Numbered from the stretch's first letter, positions 35,376 to 46,458 are shown. The stretch: DNA of 64,000 bases from Linum tenue (GCA_946122785.1 CAMGYJ010000004.1:58226679-58290678); one strand, 5' to 3'. Notes: generated by a model not told the origin, from the letters alone. Numbers and translations are program-made.

Positions 35376-36052
35376 TAGGGCTGGAAGTTTGGTATCGGTA
35401 TTTGGGATATACCGAATATCGTACCGAATTTGTCTATATTTGGTATTACCGAATAAACATATTATTTCTTGGGATTGGGATTCAATTTCAATTGTTATTC
35501 TGTATTAGGGATTACGAGATTGAGATCGGTATATACCAAAATACCGAACAATACCGAAATATATGCTAGTGTGTGTTTTATCCTCTCAACTAGACTCTCT
35601 CATTCACTAATACATTGCCCTCGACTACCAATCTATTGTTATTTTCATAACACCAAAAAGCAAACATTAGTATTAGTCATGTCTCAGCCTCTAATTCGTT
35701 AAAATAAGTTTACAAATGACAAAAACTTGAGATGTCACCTCTCCTCCATTCTCCTTATTCATGTCCTAACTCTAGCCAAACTCAAGACTCTTTGTTTAGT
35801 CTCTTTGTTCTATATTAAACAATCAAATCTAATTTATATATTTAATTATTAATTATAAAGGTAATTGATTTCGTATTCGATAATACCGATTGAGATACCG
35901 AAGTACCGATTGAGATACCGACATATTTAGGGATTGAGATTGAGATACCGAAATTATTTAGGAATTGAGATTGAGATTAATTTTAGGGTGTAATTCAATA
36001 TTTAGAATTTCACTATTTGGCATTGAGATACTCATATCGTACCAATTTCCAC
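35376..36052 (+). mobile_element. hAT-like element, GGTACC-tip family, copy 3
   Basis: Starts TAGGGCTGGAAGTTTGG. The right end stops at CAATTTCCAC, lacking the final CCCTA. The flanks GTTGGGAG (35368-35375) and ATTGGGAG (36053-36060) match at seven of eight positions. Same orientation as copy 2 and only 35 bp from it. Many GGGATT motifs of the family are changed to TGAGATT here. Confidence 0.8.
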
Positions 36053-36191
36053 ATTGGGAGTATGCTTTCATCATGGCTGCAAATTTGCACACCATGCAAA
36101 TGCAAATGGGATGCGAACCAAAAGTGGGTTCCATTGGTCCCTTTTCTTCTTCTTGGTAGTGGAGGAAAAGCGATTTCTTTCTTTTCTTTTG

Positions 36192-36687
36192 GGGTTATAG
36201 GTATAATATGCCCCTCTATTATGACGTTTTATCAAACATGCCCCTCTACTATTTTTTACATCAAACATGCCCCTGTACTTTAGAAAACTTATCAAACATG
36301 CCCTTTTGTTAAAAGTTTAATCCAAAAACTGTTAACCAAGACCGAAATTTGGTTTGGGCGACCCAAATATCTAAAATATCCCTAATAATTTCACTTTAAA
36401 GTTTTTTTTATTCGTTTGTATAGCCAAATAATTCTAATAATTTTACTTTGATGAGGCCTAGAGAAATAAAACTAGGGTCAAAACTGACATTTCTCCTCCC
36501 ATTTATCTATGTCAGGTCGTCTAAATCTCGGTTCAACCATGATTGACGATTTTTTCGATGGAAATTTCAACTGAAGGGCATGTTTGATAAGTTTTCCAAA
36601 GTACAGGGGCATGTTTGATGTAAAAAATAGTAAAGGGGCATGTTTGATAAAACACCATAGTAGAGGGGCATATTATACCCATAACCC
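36192..36687. mobile_element. Mutator-type MITE with about 120-bp terminal inverted repeats
   Basis: The left arm starting GGGTTATAGGTATAATATGC and the inverted right arm starting GGGTTATGGGTATAATATGC stay similar for about 120 bp. Each arm contains four spaced copies of a catgcccct motif. A perfect 9-bp duplication TTTCTTTTG (36183-36191 and 36688-36696) is the hallmark of Mutator-like elements. It is 496 bp and non-coding. The complete arms could fold into a long hairpin if transcribed. Confidence 0.9.
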
Positions 36688-37834
36688 TTTCTTTTGTTTG
36701 AACCTTTGATTTCTTTCTCCACTTGAATTTCACTTAATAATTTTAATCACTGATATGTTATAGATACACATATTTAATTTTTAGATAACATAATACTTTA
36801 ATATTGTATGTAAATAAAATAATAAAATAAATTTTCAATCAACGTTCATATATATATATATATATATATTATCGTGCCTTCTACGGTACCCTGGGTGAAA
36901 TCCGGGGTACCGCATACCTTGAGTATGAAAACGCTATCTAGATCTCGAATTAGCAGAATTTTTGGGCATGATACTATACCCTAACTCCTAATGAGTGACC
37001 CCTAGGTCCTAATTATCTAAAGTTTAAAGTTTAGAGTTCGTTTAAAGTTACGTTCGTTTAAAGTTTCGACGCAGGTTAGGCCTTCACCACGGCCCTGTAA
37101 CGCAGTGAAGCATTCACCGCCTTTCTATACAACGGTGATGCAATCACCGCCTTCCTCTACAACGGTGATGCAATCAGTGCCCAATCACCGCCCTCCTCTC
37201 CTACGGTGATGCAATCACCGCCTTTCTCTTGTGCGGTGAATACTCGAACATGCATTAGATTGAGAATTTTTTTCATATATTTTAATTTTTTTTATTAAAA
37301 ACATATGTATTTTGGGATTTCCCTGAAATTGGAGTCTTAATTAAAGATTCCATAACATTTTCAATTTCTCAAGTAGCAATAGTTTGGCAGCCTGGCTGGG
37401 AAATCTGACTAGACTCTAGAGTGTCGGGCTGTCAACTGTAGTGAGTAGTGTTGTAGTTGTAGCGTGAGTCGTGAGAGCACCGGCCACCGAGTAATCCAAT
37501 TTCTTCAGCCGTTTGAATTTTTCAGTTTTCAATCCCCGCCCTTCTCCGCCCGCCGAGGGTACACAAACACAGGTTCTACCTCCATGCCGGTCTCCGGTAC
37601 CTGCATTTCTAGGGTTTCGGATCCCTCTTCTCACCTGTAAATTTTAGCTCCTGTCTTTCTCCTGGAGGAGCCAGAGGATAAGTGAGGGCGCCTTCTGATT
37701 TCCTCGTCTCTTTCTCTCACCTCTCGCTACTGAAAATCAGCGGGATCGCCTCCTTCCCAATCTGGCCACATCTGTCGCTGGTAGAAATTGAAATTGCTGC
37801 GTTGGTTGACTTGGAAACGAATTTAGCAAAACTG
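36688..37834. other. Spacer and 5' region of the TITAN9-like gene
   Basis: Contains an (AT)n microsatellite at about 36848-36869 and an imperfect palindrome CGGTACCC...GGGGTACCG near 36888-36915. The hairpin array at 37103-37220 also lies here. From about 37400 the sequence is GC-richer and probably holds the promoter and 5' UTR of the next gene. A frame open from 37682 is continuous with the TITAN9-like start, but conservation begins at the internal Met. Confidence 0.4.
37103..37220. repeat. Tandem hairpin repeats, period about 30 bp
   Basis: The 17-mer CGGTGATGCAATCACCG, a 7-bp stem with a 3-base loop, occurs exactly at 37133-37149 and 37204-37220. Degenerate copies lie at 37103-37119 and 37163-37179. 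The linker between units is pyrimidine-rich (cctttctctac). Spacings are 30, 30 and 41 bp. No function is assigned. Confidence 0.8.
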
Positions 37835-40506
37835 ATGGAGGCTCTGTATAAGAAGCTTTATGATAAGTTCGTCTCGTTAAAGGTCAGAGACTCATTTCGT
37901 TCGGCAGTTTGAATTTTGAGGTTCTACTTTCTTCTTCCATCATATGTGCCTGCTGTTTCAAGCTTTAGCTGACTACTCAATGCCTCTTCTTGGATGATGC
38001 AACAGAAGGAAAAAGCATCCCCTTTGGATGAAATCAACCAAGACCAGGAAGTGAAGTTCTTGAATTTTGTTTCCGGTATGCTCTTTGGAGAAATTCGTGC
38101 TTTTCATCTGTACACCATAGCTATAGAGTGAACGTTGCGCTTCCCATACGCAGGCTGCAGTCACCTGGCGTTTGAATTTGCCAATTACAGAACTTTGGGT
38201 TAGCTAGGGTTTGGTTGTTTAGGCGCCAATTTGATTTCTTAAAGGCTCGGAACCGAGCATAGGCACTTATTTGACTTTTAGGCTGGAATTAACTAGCTTC
38301 CTAGTCGTTGTGTTAGAGTGAAAAGATTACATAGAATGATAGAAATTTGGTTACAATAGGCGATGTGTCGAGTGGAGCATTGGAATAAGAAAAACTTCAA
38401 ATCCTGAAAGTCCTCAGTTGACTTCCTTCTATCAATGCAGCTGCGGAGGATCTCATACAACACTTGAAAGATGATAACAGCCAGTTGCGTGCTGAAGTTA
38501 GAGAGTTGAAATTTGAAGTTACATCAATCAGGTATGCTTTACCAGTTTAGTTGTCGTTAGACCAGTGTTTCCATCTGTATGGCTTTTTAGAGGATATCTA
38601 GTAATATAGGCCTGAGTTTGTAGGTCCAAGCAGGATGAGGAACGTGCGGAGCACCAGAAATTGCTGCTCGAAGAGAGTGAAAAGAGTAAGCTACTTTGAC
38701 TTGTTTTGTTATTCACCATTTTCATGAGGGAGAGAGAGAGAGAGAGAGCTTAGTACAGATTCATCCCATTACAATGGAGGATTGGGGTCTGAATATGGAG
38801 TGTATCAGCTGTTATTTCAGAAAGAACTTGCTTAGTTTGTCTGAGCTAAAAGTTGATTCCTCCCTCCCCTCTAAACTGCCCTTGCAATAATCTTTTCTTT
38901 CATCTACTAGTATGGTAGAAGATTAGTGACACACATATCATCGTACTCTCCTAGATGTCATATCTACATTGTCCACTAGGGTCAATGAACTAGAGATAAA
39001 TTGTACATCCTAAAGCAACTTTATTTAATTAAGTTGTATTGCCCATTCAATTCATACTTGACCTCTTTCTGGGAGGATCCACCTTCGATGCTGTACATTC
39101 ATCTGAGAATAGTCTTAACATGTTTTTCTTGTAAAATCCTGCTTAAAAGTGATGATAATGGTGTGTTGGAAAACTTGTGTCCACTTACTCATCGATGGCA
39201 TCTTATGTGGCAGGGAAAATGCTTTCTGATGAAGTTGAGAGGCTTCAGAAACAGCTCAATGAATCTAGTCATTTAGTAGATGAGGTAAGCATACAACTTA
39301 ATAATTCACTGAGGAGAAATGCTGGAAAATCTAATTCAGGAATAAGAGATGCGATGGATCAGTGTACTCCTACTCCTGGTCCAAGCAACCAGCTGCTTGA
39401 GTCTGATGGCCTGAACAATAGTGATCAAATCACGACACATGAGGTCTCTAATGGCTCAATGAGAATAATGACCCGAAAGCGCAGCCGAGAAGCCAAGAAG
39501 CATATGGAAGCAGGTATAGCTATGCATGGTTCTGATGGTCAATCTTCTAAGAGGCGAAGAAAAGAAAAATCAGCAAGCAATTCATCCAAGGTTGCCAGTG
39601 GACTTTGCAGTGTTCAGTTGGTATGTTTCAAAAGTGTACTTTTAGATCTAAATCTAATGTTTCTCATATCTCTGACTAATCTTCTATGCTATTTCAGCCA
39701 ACATGCTGTAAAACATCTTTGGATAAATCAGGTACAATTGTGAGATTATTTATCTTTCGTTATCTTGACAGACAAAGTTTGTTCATACTATTTGCACTTA
39801 TTTAGGTACTGGTGCGTGCAATGATGGGGATCCTACTAACTGCCGATTTCAAGCTCTTATGGAATACTTGATTGGCATGAAACTATCTGCCGTCCATCAA
39901 ACTGATGGAGTATGCATTTCAGCTTTACATCAAACAAGTGGTAATGCTTTCTTTGTTCCTATTCATCCCACATTTATAAGTAGAAAGGAAAAAGGAAATG
40001 GTCATTGGGGGAGTATAGAATGATGCAATTTCATTTTTCATGACCTGATGTTGCAACTGTCAAACTGGGTCATCCAAAGTGGTCCATTATTTTTTGTTAT
40101 GTCTACTAAAATCCTAATGCTGTTTGGATGGGATGAGGTGGTTCTATCCTCTTCATGGTGAAATTGACACTTCATCTTTCCAGAATTGCTTGGTCATGAA
40201 GTGTAGAGGATGAAGTTAATGGATGTGTTTCCTGGTGTATTTGTTTGTCTGCAAATCAGTTGGTCTTCAGATTGTGGATCCAATTGTTGCCTAATGCTGT
40301 GGTTCTTAACAGGTTACTCATTCAGTCTAACATGGGTAAAGAATTCAACTGGACGAGAACTGGAGCTTCTATATCGAGCATCAACATTAGGCACTTTTGA
40401 GAGGGTTGCACCAGAGTGGATGAGGTCAATGATAACATTTAGTATTAGCATGTGTCCGATTTTCTTCGCGAGGGTATCGCGGGTAATCAAGCTGCATCAT
40501 CATTGA
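37835..40506 (+). CDS. TITAN9-like coiled-coil nuclear protein
   Basis: Predicted 346 aa from eight exons: 37835-37882, 38006-38075, 38441-38531, 38624-38685, 39214-39620, 39698-39731, 39806-39940 and 40313-40506. They sum to 1041 nt with all phases consistent. The N-terminus MEALYKKLYDKFVSLK, followed by DEINQDQEVKFLNFVSAAED, matches my recollection of Arabidopsis TITAN9 (DUF7806 group), a plant-specific protein required for endosperm and embryo development whose biochemical role is not established. Residues about 1-125 are Leu/Glu/Lys-rich coiled coil. Two basic clusters, TRKRSREAKK near 175 and KRRRKEK near 203, look like nuclear-localisation signals. The C-terminal block has ALMEYLIGMKL and PEWMRSMITFSISMCPIFF. 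Introns are GT-AG, and intron 4 contains a (GA)n run. The family call is by memory of the sequence pattern and should be checked. Confidence 0.8.
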
Positions 40507-41702
40507 TATTACACTCGCCCCCTCTCTTTTTATGCCTGGGTTTATTTCACATGTATGGAATCGTTTGTATGCATCCTTATTGTAGATATCAGCCAGTAGA
40601 TTGCTCTTCTCCTTTTGCTTCCCTTGCCTTCAGCACTTCTGGTTTTGTAATTCCGTGGGACAGCATGCATGCCTGCATGGCAAGTGATAGTGAAGGTTAA
40701 GAAATACAGTTTCTGTCCAAGGGTGATCTGGATTCAGATTTTCTTATGAAATGTCTTGTTGGTTTGCTTCAACCAAAATGTGATGCTGCTTTTTATGTCT
40801 TTGGACTGGTTCAACTATGAGATAATTAGAGCAGGGAAAAATCTGGCCTAGTAAACTAGCTTTGGCTTTGACCTGTTGGTCGGGTGAGTAGTCGCATTTT
40901 ATCTTACCTATAAAGTAATCCATATATGTGCTTAAGCTATTTAAAGTCATTTATGTTTGCACAATTCATTTTCAGAACTTCTTTGTGGTCTCTTGATATA
41001 GGACTATGAATGGGTAAATTGAATAGAATTACTATAAAAATTCACGTTTGCTACTAACATTGCTTTATTCCATTCGTAGTCACTTAAATTACTTCAATAG
41101 TTCAAGTTTAGTCACTCCCGTTAGTCTCCGTTAACTTTATCTGACCTGACAGTCAACTTTAATAGTTGACCGTTAAATAAGTGATGTGACAATTAAAAAA
41201 TAATAAAATAACAATTTAATCTTTTAAAAATTCCACTTCATTACCACAATAATAAAATAATAAATAAAATAAATAATTATTTCCTCCACTCTTCTCTCTA
41301 GATCCCCCTAGTCACCTGATCTTGGCCACTTGTAGTACTCCACATTAAACACGTTTAACTTGAGAGTTCTCATAAGAACTCTTTCATTTCACCCAAAACG
41401 TGTCTTGTTAATTAATATCGGTTTATTACTTATGAACCATGAATCTCTCCCGTGCTTTGTCGATGTGGAATTCGCCTAAAGTGTTACAGGATCCGTGCCT
41501 ACTCTTTTTTGTTCTTTTAAGGAAAAAAAAAACAGATTCGTGCTTTAAGTAACCAGAGCGTTGAGCGAGAGCGCCAAAGCGTCAATTTCTTAAGAATTTA
41601 ATATTGTATTATTTTGAATAGAGCGTCAATATTATATTATTTTAATTAATAATTTTTAATTTTTTCAAAATTTAAAATAAAATATGAGCAATATATTATT
41701 AC
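40507..41702. other. 3' flank of the TITAN9-like gene and dispersed repeats
   Basis: The first 500 bp or so are probably 3' UTR and flank. At 41030-41200 a block with gtcactcccgttagtctccg and gttgaccgtt resembles the repeat class at 28600-28720. Around 41465-41600 a block with aattcgccta and gagcgccaaagcg has an inverted counterpart near 42750-42830. They may be the ends of one decayed element enclosing the hAT-like copy. No gene is seen. Confidence 0.35.
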
Positions 41703-42156
41703 CAAGGTTGTCAACCCGCGGGTCGACCCAATTTGACCCTGACCCGGTGAGAAAAACGGGTCGCACGCACCCGCCGGGCCGACCGCTATAAGGTACCGGG
41801 TTGGAGGTCAAATTGTGTCATTTTTTTCTTTAGTTTGCGAAATGTGCCTATTTTCCAATTTTTCTTTTCGCCTAACTCAATCTTTGGAATACTAAGTTGA
41901 ACATTTGAATATTTATGTTATATAAGTGTGTGAATTTTCACTATATGTTGGATCTAAGTACGATATGTTATTTTGGTGTAATATTATATGTTATAACTCA
42001 TATGTTAGATAAGATTTGATATAATTTATGAGGATAAGTACAATATAATGACTCTTTCTATATTTTCGAGCCAAACCGGGCTAAAACGGTTGACCCATTA
42101 ACCCGTTACCCACTAACTCGACCGGGTCTGGGTCAATCCGCGGGTTGACAACCTTG
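41703..42156. mobile_element. hAT-like palindromic element, CAAGGTTG family, copy 2
   Basis: The ends CAAGGTTGTCAACCCGCGGG and, inverted, CAAGGTTGTCAACCCGCGGA pair over 19 bases. They are flanked by a perfect 8-bp duplication ATTATTAC (41695-41702 and 42157-42164). Read inverted, it matches the copy at 8434-8879 over most of its length. Non-coding, 454 bp. Confidence 0.9.
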
Positions 42157-43583
42157 ATTATTACCATTGACCCCAGCAAATCAATGTTTATGTGATTTAT
42201 GAATATGCACACTAAAAAATATTTCTTCTATTAGACTCCACTGCCAATTCAAATCAATAAATTAGTCAGTTGTACTTAACAACTACCAAATCAACTAACA
42301 AATATTATATTATTATTATAATAAAAAGCAATAACCCCAATAGAATAGCTTTTTTTATTAGAATAACCGTCTCTTTAGTCTTCCCATCCTCTTCCTCTCG
42401 TCATATCTCCATCCCCATTCTTCGTTTTCTCCGCTGTCGATTCTCCTTCCTCCCCTGCAGGCTTCGACCCTTCTGTCTCTAATTAACCACCAGTTCCTCA
42501 GTCTCCTTTTTGATTTCACCTTGTAACTCAGTCGCCTCCATCGCTTTAGCTCCCCAACCTCACATGACTACCTCTGTTCCTCTGTCACAACGACGTTGAG
42601 GGAAGCCAGTAGTAGGTGGGAAAAATATATGCCTTCTTCCAGTGCCAATTTCATTGAAAAACAATGGTTGCCGACATACCAGTCCGATGGAATCCGCGCT
42701 CTTGATTTGGAAATTCACGCTCTGCCAATTCATAATTCGCGACTTTTATACGGTTTACTGAAAAATTCGCGCTTCGGCGCTCTAGCGCAGGAGGGGAGCG
42801 CCAGGCCAGTTTAGGCGAATTGGGTGACCTAATTCGTGCCTCAGCTACCTATCATCTCTGATCGCCGCCCGCAAAATTTCGGAAACAGCGACCGTGGCAC
42901 TTTATTCCCTCTGCTATCCATTTCTATCCACCATATCAACAATTTTCACTCTCCTTCTTAAACTTTCGCCCTGAGCTCCTCTCGACAGTTCTCCGACGAA
43001 ACCCCTGGCCGAGTTTTGTTATATGGATCTCTGGGTTTGTGTCTTCAAATTTGATAGCCATTGACCAGGTTGTGGAAGTAGGTTTTAAGCTGCGCTGCTG
43101 ATGCTCTGAAGCCCGCGATCGAAGTGGCGGTCCCGAATGGCATTGAAGATCGCTTCTCCTGCTGTCGCTGAGATCTCTAAGTAGGCCCAAGGAGCCATTC
43201 AGACCACCGGCATTGACATCCAGCCTGTAGTTACTGCGGCCAAGGTTGGTTGATTGCAATTTCAGGCAATCATCTTTTAAATTTCTTACCTTTTTCTCGT
43301 TTGAATGAGGCTTTTTTTCCACCATATATGGGGCAGTTTCTTTGTGTGGAAATGGGGCTAATAGGAGATTTATGACCTCTGTTGAAGGACTGCTTGCTTC
43401 TTCCACATTGTTAACTTCTTGAATATGAACCTAGTTGGCCTCGTCGATTTGATTATTATACTGTGGTGTTTTGAAGATTAAATACTGCATACTCTGTGCT
43501 CCTTGAAGTAGTTGATGTACTATTCTAAGTTAAGTTATGTTATGGATCCTGTCCCATTTTCCTGTATTAGGGATTTTGAAAAA
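42157..43583 (+). promoter_or_regulatory. Upstream region and probable 5' UTR of PPCS
   Basis: The AT-rich half (42157-42370) is featureless. From about 42380 the sequence is pyrimidine-rich and then GC-richer. A plausible untranslated first exon ends near 43240 (ggccaag followed by gttggt) and splices to about 43571 (tattag, then ggatttt), 13 bp before the PPCS ATG. An antisense open frame at 42936-43406 lacks recognisable features. The untranslated-exon model is an inference. Confidence 0.4.
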
Positions 43584-45556
43584 ATGGAGTCAGGAGATGG
43601 AGCATTGTCAGCAACCTCATTGGATGAATCAATAACATCCTTCTTCACCTCGGCTCCTCCTCTAAAAGAGAGTGATAATTTGAGAGAAAGGGTTATGGAG
43701 TTCGTCGAGCTCAACTCCACCATTGCAGCAGGCAAGTCTACATGGAACTGTTGCAGAACTGATTGGGAGCTGCAAACTTCTTTACCCTCTTTTCTGAATG
43801 CCGAGATTTGGCTGCAGGGGATGGAGGGCACAGGAAGGTTGTCTGCGTGACATCTGGTGGCACCACGGTTCCACTGGAGCAACGCTGCGTTCGTTACATC
43901 GATAATTTCAGTTCAGGCCATAGAGGAGCAACATCAGCAGAGTATGTAATGAGTCACGTCACATGTGATTCTTGTATTGTGATAATGCCTTCCAATTTGT
44001 TTTGCGCTCTTCTTGTTGACCCTTTTGTTTTCTTCTACTGTCTTCAGGTACTTCGTTAAGGCTGGTTATGCTGTTGTATTTCTACATAGGAGGTGAGAGT
44101 TAGTTTCTTGTATCGATTGCTTTCTCTTGACTGCACGAGCATAATCTCCGGCAAATAGTCAAGAATTATATGTGATGTAATCTGTGCATTCAGGGGAACC
44201 ATCATGCCGTATACCCGTTCTCTTCCTGAAGATCCACTGCTTGAATGTCTTGAGCTTGATGGCGATTCCAGCATTCGAGGTTTGATTGAATTTCTCTCTC
44301 TGATTACTCATACTTCACCTCATGTGAAAGGACATTCATTTGGTTTTAGTGTGTCGGGAATGTAAATATGTTTTCTTTGATTGTGGACAGTTCATATTCT
44401 GCATTGGTTGCAATATGATCATAATCTGCTAAATATGGTTGTCAAAATAGTAATCTTTGTAATGATATAACCCAGTTTTCTATAACATTTCAGTACGACA
44501 ATCGTGTTCAGATGCTGTGAAGAAGTCAATTAGTGATCATCATGCAGTATGCAACATTGACCTCTTACTAAAACTTCAGTCATAGTATTCTTTGTGATTT
44601 GTGCTTCGACAAAGCTAGAGTTTTAAGTTAGCATATGATTGAGCCACTTTTCACTCTTTTCTTTCAACTTCTTCCACAGGCTGTGGCAGGAAACCTACTG
44701 TTAAAACTTCCCTTCACTACTATATTTGAGTATCTTCAGGTGAACTTTAGGCCCCTTACTTTTGGCTTCTTTTTCCTCCCTGGAACACAGAAATGTTTGA
44801 TATTGGCGGACCAGTGACATATATAGACTGGAGCTTTCTGTATTCCTCCCTGTATGTAAATGCTGAAACGTTTGATGTTGCTTACAGATGTTACAAATAA
44901 TTGCAAAAGCAATGAAGCCGCTCGGGCCACTTGCCATGTTTTATCTTGCTGCTGCAGTTTCAGACTTCTATGTTCCATGGCAGACCATGGTAAACCTTTT
45001 CATCATGTTGCAGTTTCAGACATCTATGTTTTATCCCTTGTAATGTTCATTGCTTTATTTGTTTGACCACCTATTGCAGGCAGAGCATAAGATTCAGTCC
45101 GCATCCGGGCCTTTGGATATGCGACTTGTTCAAGTGCCAAAAATGCTAGCAATCCTAAGGAAAGAATGGGCTCCACTCGCTTTCTGCATATCATTCAAGG
45201 TATATAGATCTCATCTATAGCACTTTGTTGACATCCTTTGAGCTTCTTCCATGTGACTGGTGTTCTCTTCTTTCTAGGATAACAACTAACCTCTCTGTTT
45301 ACTTTGTTGTGCTCAGTTGGAGACAGACTCGAAGATTCTTTTGGAGAAGGCCGACATGGCTCTTAGAAAGTACAAGATGCATATGGTGATAGCGAATGAA
45401 CTGTTGACGCGTAAAGAAGAGGTTACTGTCGTTACTGTCGACGGAAAGATCCCGGTATACCGTGACAAATCGCAACCTGATTCTGATGTGGAACAGCCCC
45501 TAACTGAACTCATTCGGAATAAGCATTCTACTTACATCAAGAACACTAATAGGTGA
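43584..45556 (+). CDS. PPCS: Phosphopantothenate-cysteine ligase (PPCS, CoA biosynthesis)
   Basis: Encodes a predicted 325-aa enzyme joining 4'-phosphopantothenate and cysteine, the second step from pantothenate to coenzyme A, probably cytosolic. Nine exons: 43584-43731, 43818-43941, 44048-44092, 44194-44279, 44494-44546, 44680-44739, 44888-44989, 45080-45199 and 45317-45556. They sum to 978 nt, in frame. Signature segments are [14 protein letters not shown] and [12 protein letters not shown] (nucleotide-binding N-terminal core, about residues 55-88), [13 protein letters not shown], the [11 protein letters not shown] motif (about 192-202), [12 protein letters not shown], and the C-terminal [19 protein letters not shown]. 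Length is close to plant PPCS (about 310 aa). Intron 1 has a GC donor: reading through it meets a stop, and only its removal restores conserved sequence. An in-frame upstream Met at 43512 is probably untranslated. Confidence 0.93.
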
Positions 45557-45914
45557 TTTTTGTCCAGCCAACTGCAGAAAGATCTATCTATGAAATGTAC
45601 TTTTACATTCTGTGAACACTAGTCATGGCCTCATGGGTTCCTTCAAACTTAGAAATCCTTTCTTGCTGTTGACGTTGGGCCAAGAATAAATCAGGAAAAG
45701 AACAGAGACTCCATATGCAAACTCTTTGCTGTTTGTATCGTTCATCCAAAACTTGGTGGAAGTGGGCAATTTTATTAGCCCTGTGGTCATCATTTGCTAT
45801 ATTTATCTTCAACGGCTCTCGAGTAGTGTACAAAATGGATTTTTTGGAACTAATGCACCACGCGAGGGGAGGAACCTTTTTATCTTTGTAGGGATGGCGA
45901 CCCCGACCTGTAGG
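45557..45914. other. PPCS 3' flank
   Basis: Probable 3' UTR and spacer between the PPCS stop codon and the next transposon. No further gene is seen. The flank ends in CCTGTAGG, the target duplication of the following element. Confidence 0.4.
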
Positions 45915-46458
45915 TAGGGGTGGTATTCGTCGGTAACCGGTAAACCGATTACCGACTTTACTGGTTTTCGGTATGCCGAGTGTGGGTAAGTGAGAATCGA
46001 TTACCGATACCTGTTTGTAACTGGTTTACCGGTTACTGAATTACCGGTAAACGGTTACAAACCGATTTTATCGACTTACCGTAAAGAGTAGTTGCGGACG
46101 GTTTTTCAGTTCGATTTACCGGAAAATTACCGAGCGAATTTCTGGGCAATGGAGTGATGTTGTAATATTTTGATTTTTCTGAATTTTTTCTTCATTTTTG
46201 TAATTAATAAATTATTATTAACTCTTATTTATAATATTTTTTTGGCCTATACTTAGTTACTTTCATTCATGTATGTAATATTTGTGAATAATGAAGTATA
46301 TGTTATTAGTTAATGCCTTAACTAGTCCGGTATCGGTATTACCGAATTACCGTCGGTATTTACCGATATTGGGGCCAGTAAACCAAGCTTCCCCATTTGA
46401 CCCTCGGCTGTCGATACCGCCGGTAAACCGTTTACCGACTTACCGTTTGTCACCCCTA
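45915..46458. mobile_element. hAT-like non-autonomous element
   Basis: The ends TAGGGGTGGTATTCG and, inverted, TAGGGGTGACAAACG are flanked by a perfect 8-bp duplication CCTGTAGG (45907-45914 and 46459-46466). The arms consist almost entirely of interspersed accggt/taccgg motifs on both strands. It is 544 bp and non-coding. Confidence 0.9.

Noticed and set aside
36071..36733. Several short ORFs around the MULE MITE
   Set aside because: They follow the inverted arms of the MITE and appear in mirror-image pairs, so they are repeat by-products.
37103..37220. Possible CRISPR-like repeat array
   Set aside because: The context is a plant nuclear genome, the spacers are nearly identical pyrimidine linkers rather than unique, and no cas genes exist. 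It is a tandem hairpin repeat.
42936..43406. 156-codon minus-strand ORF upstream of PPCS
   Set aside because: No recognisable domain, and it overlaps the probable PPCS leader and intron. Composition is Ser/Lys/Leu-rich without conservation signs.
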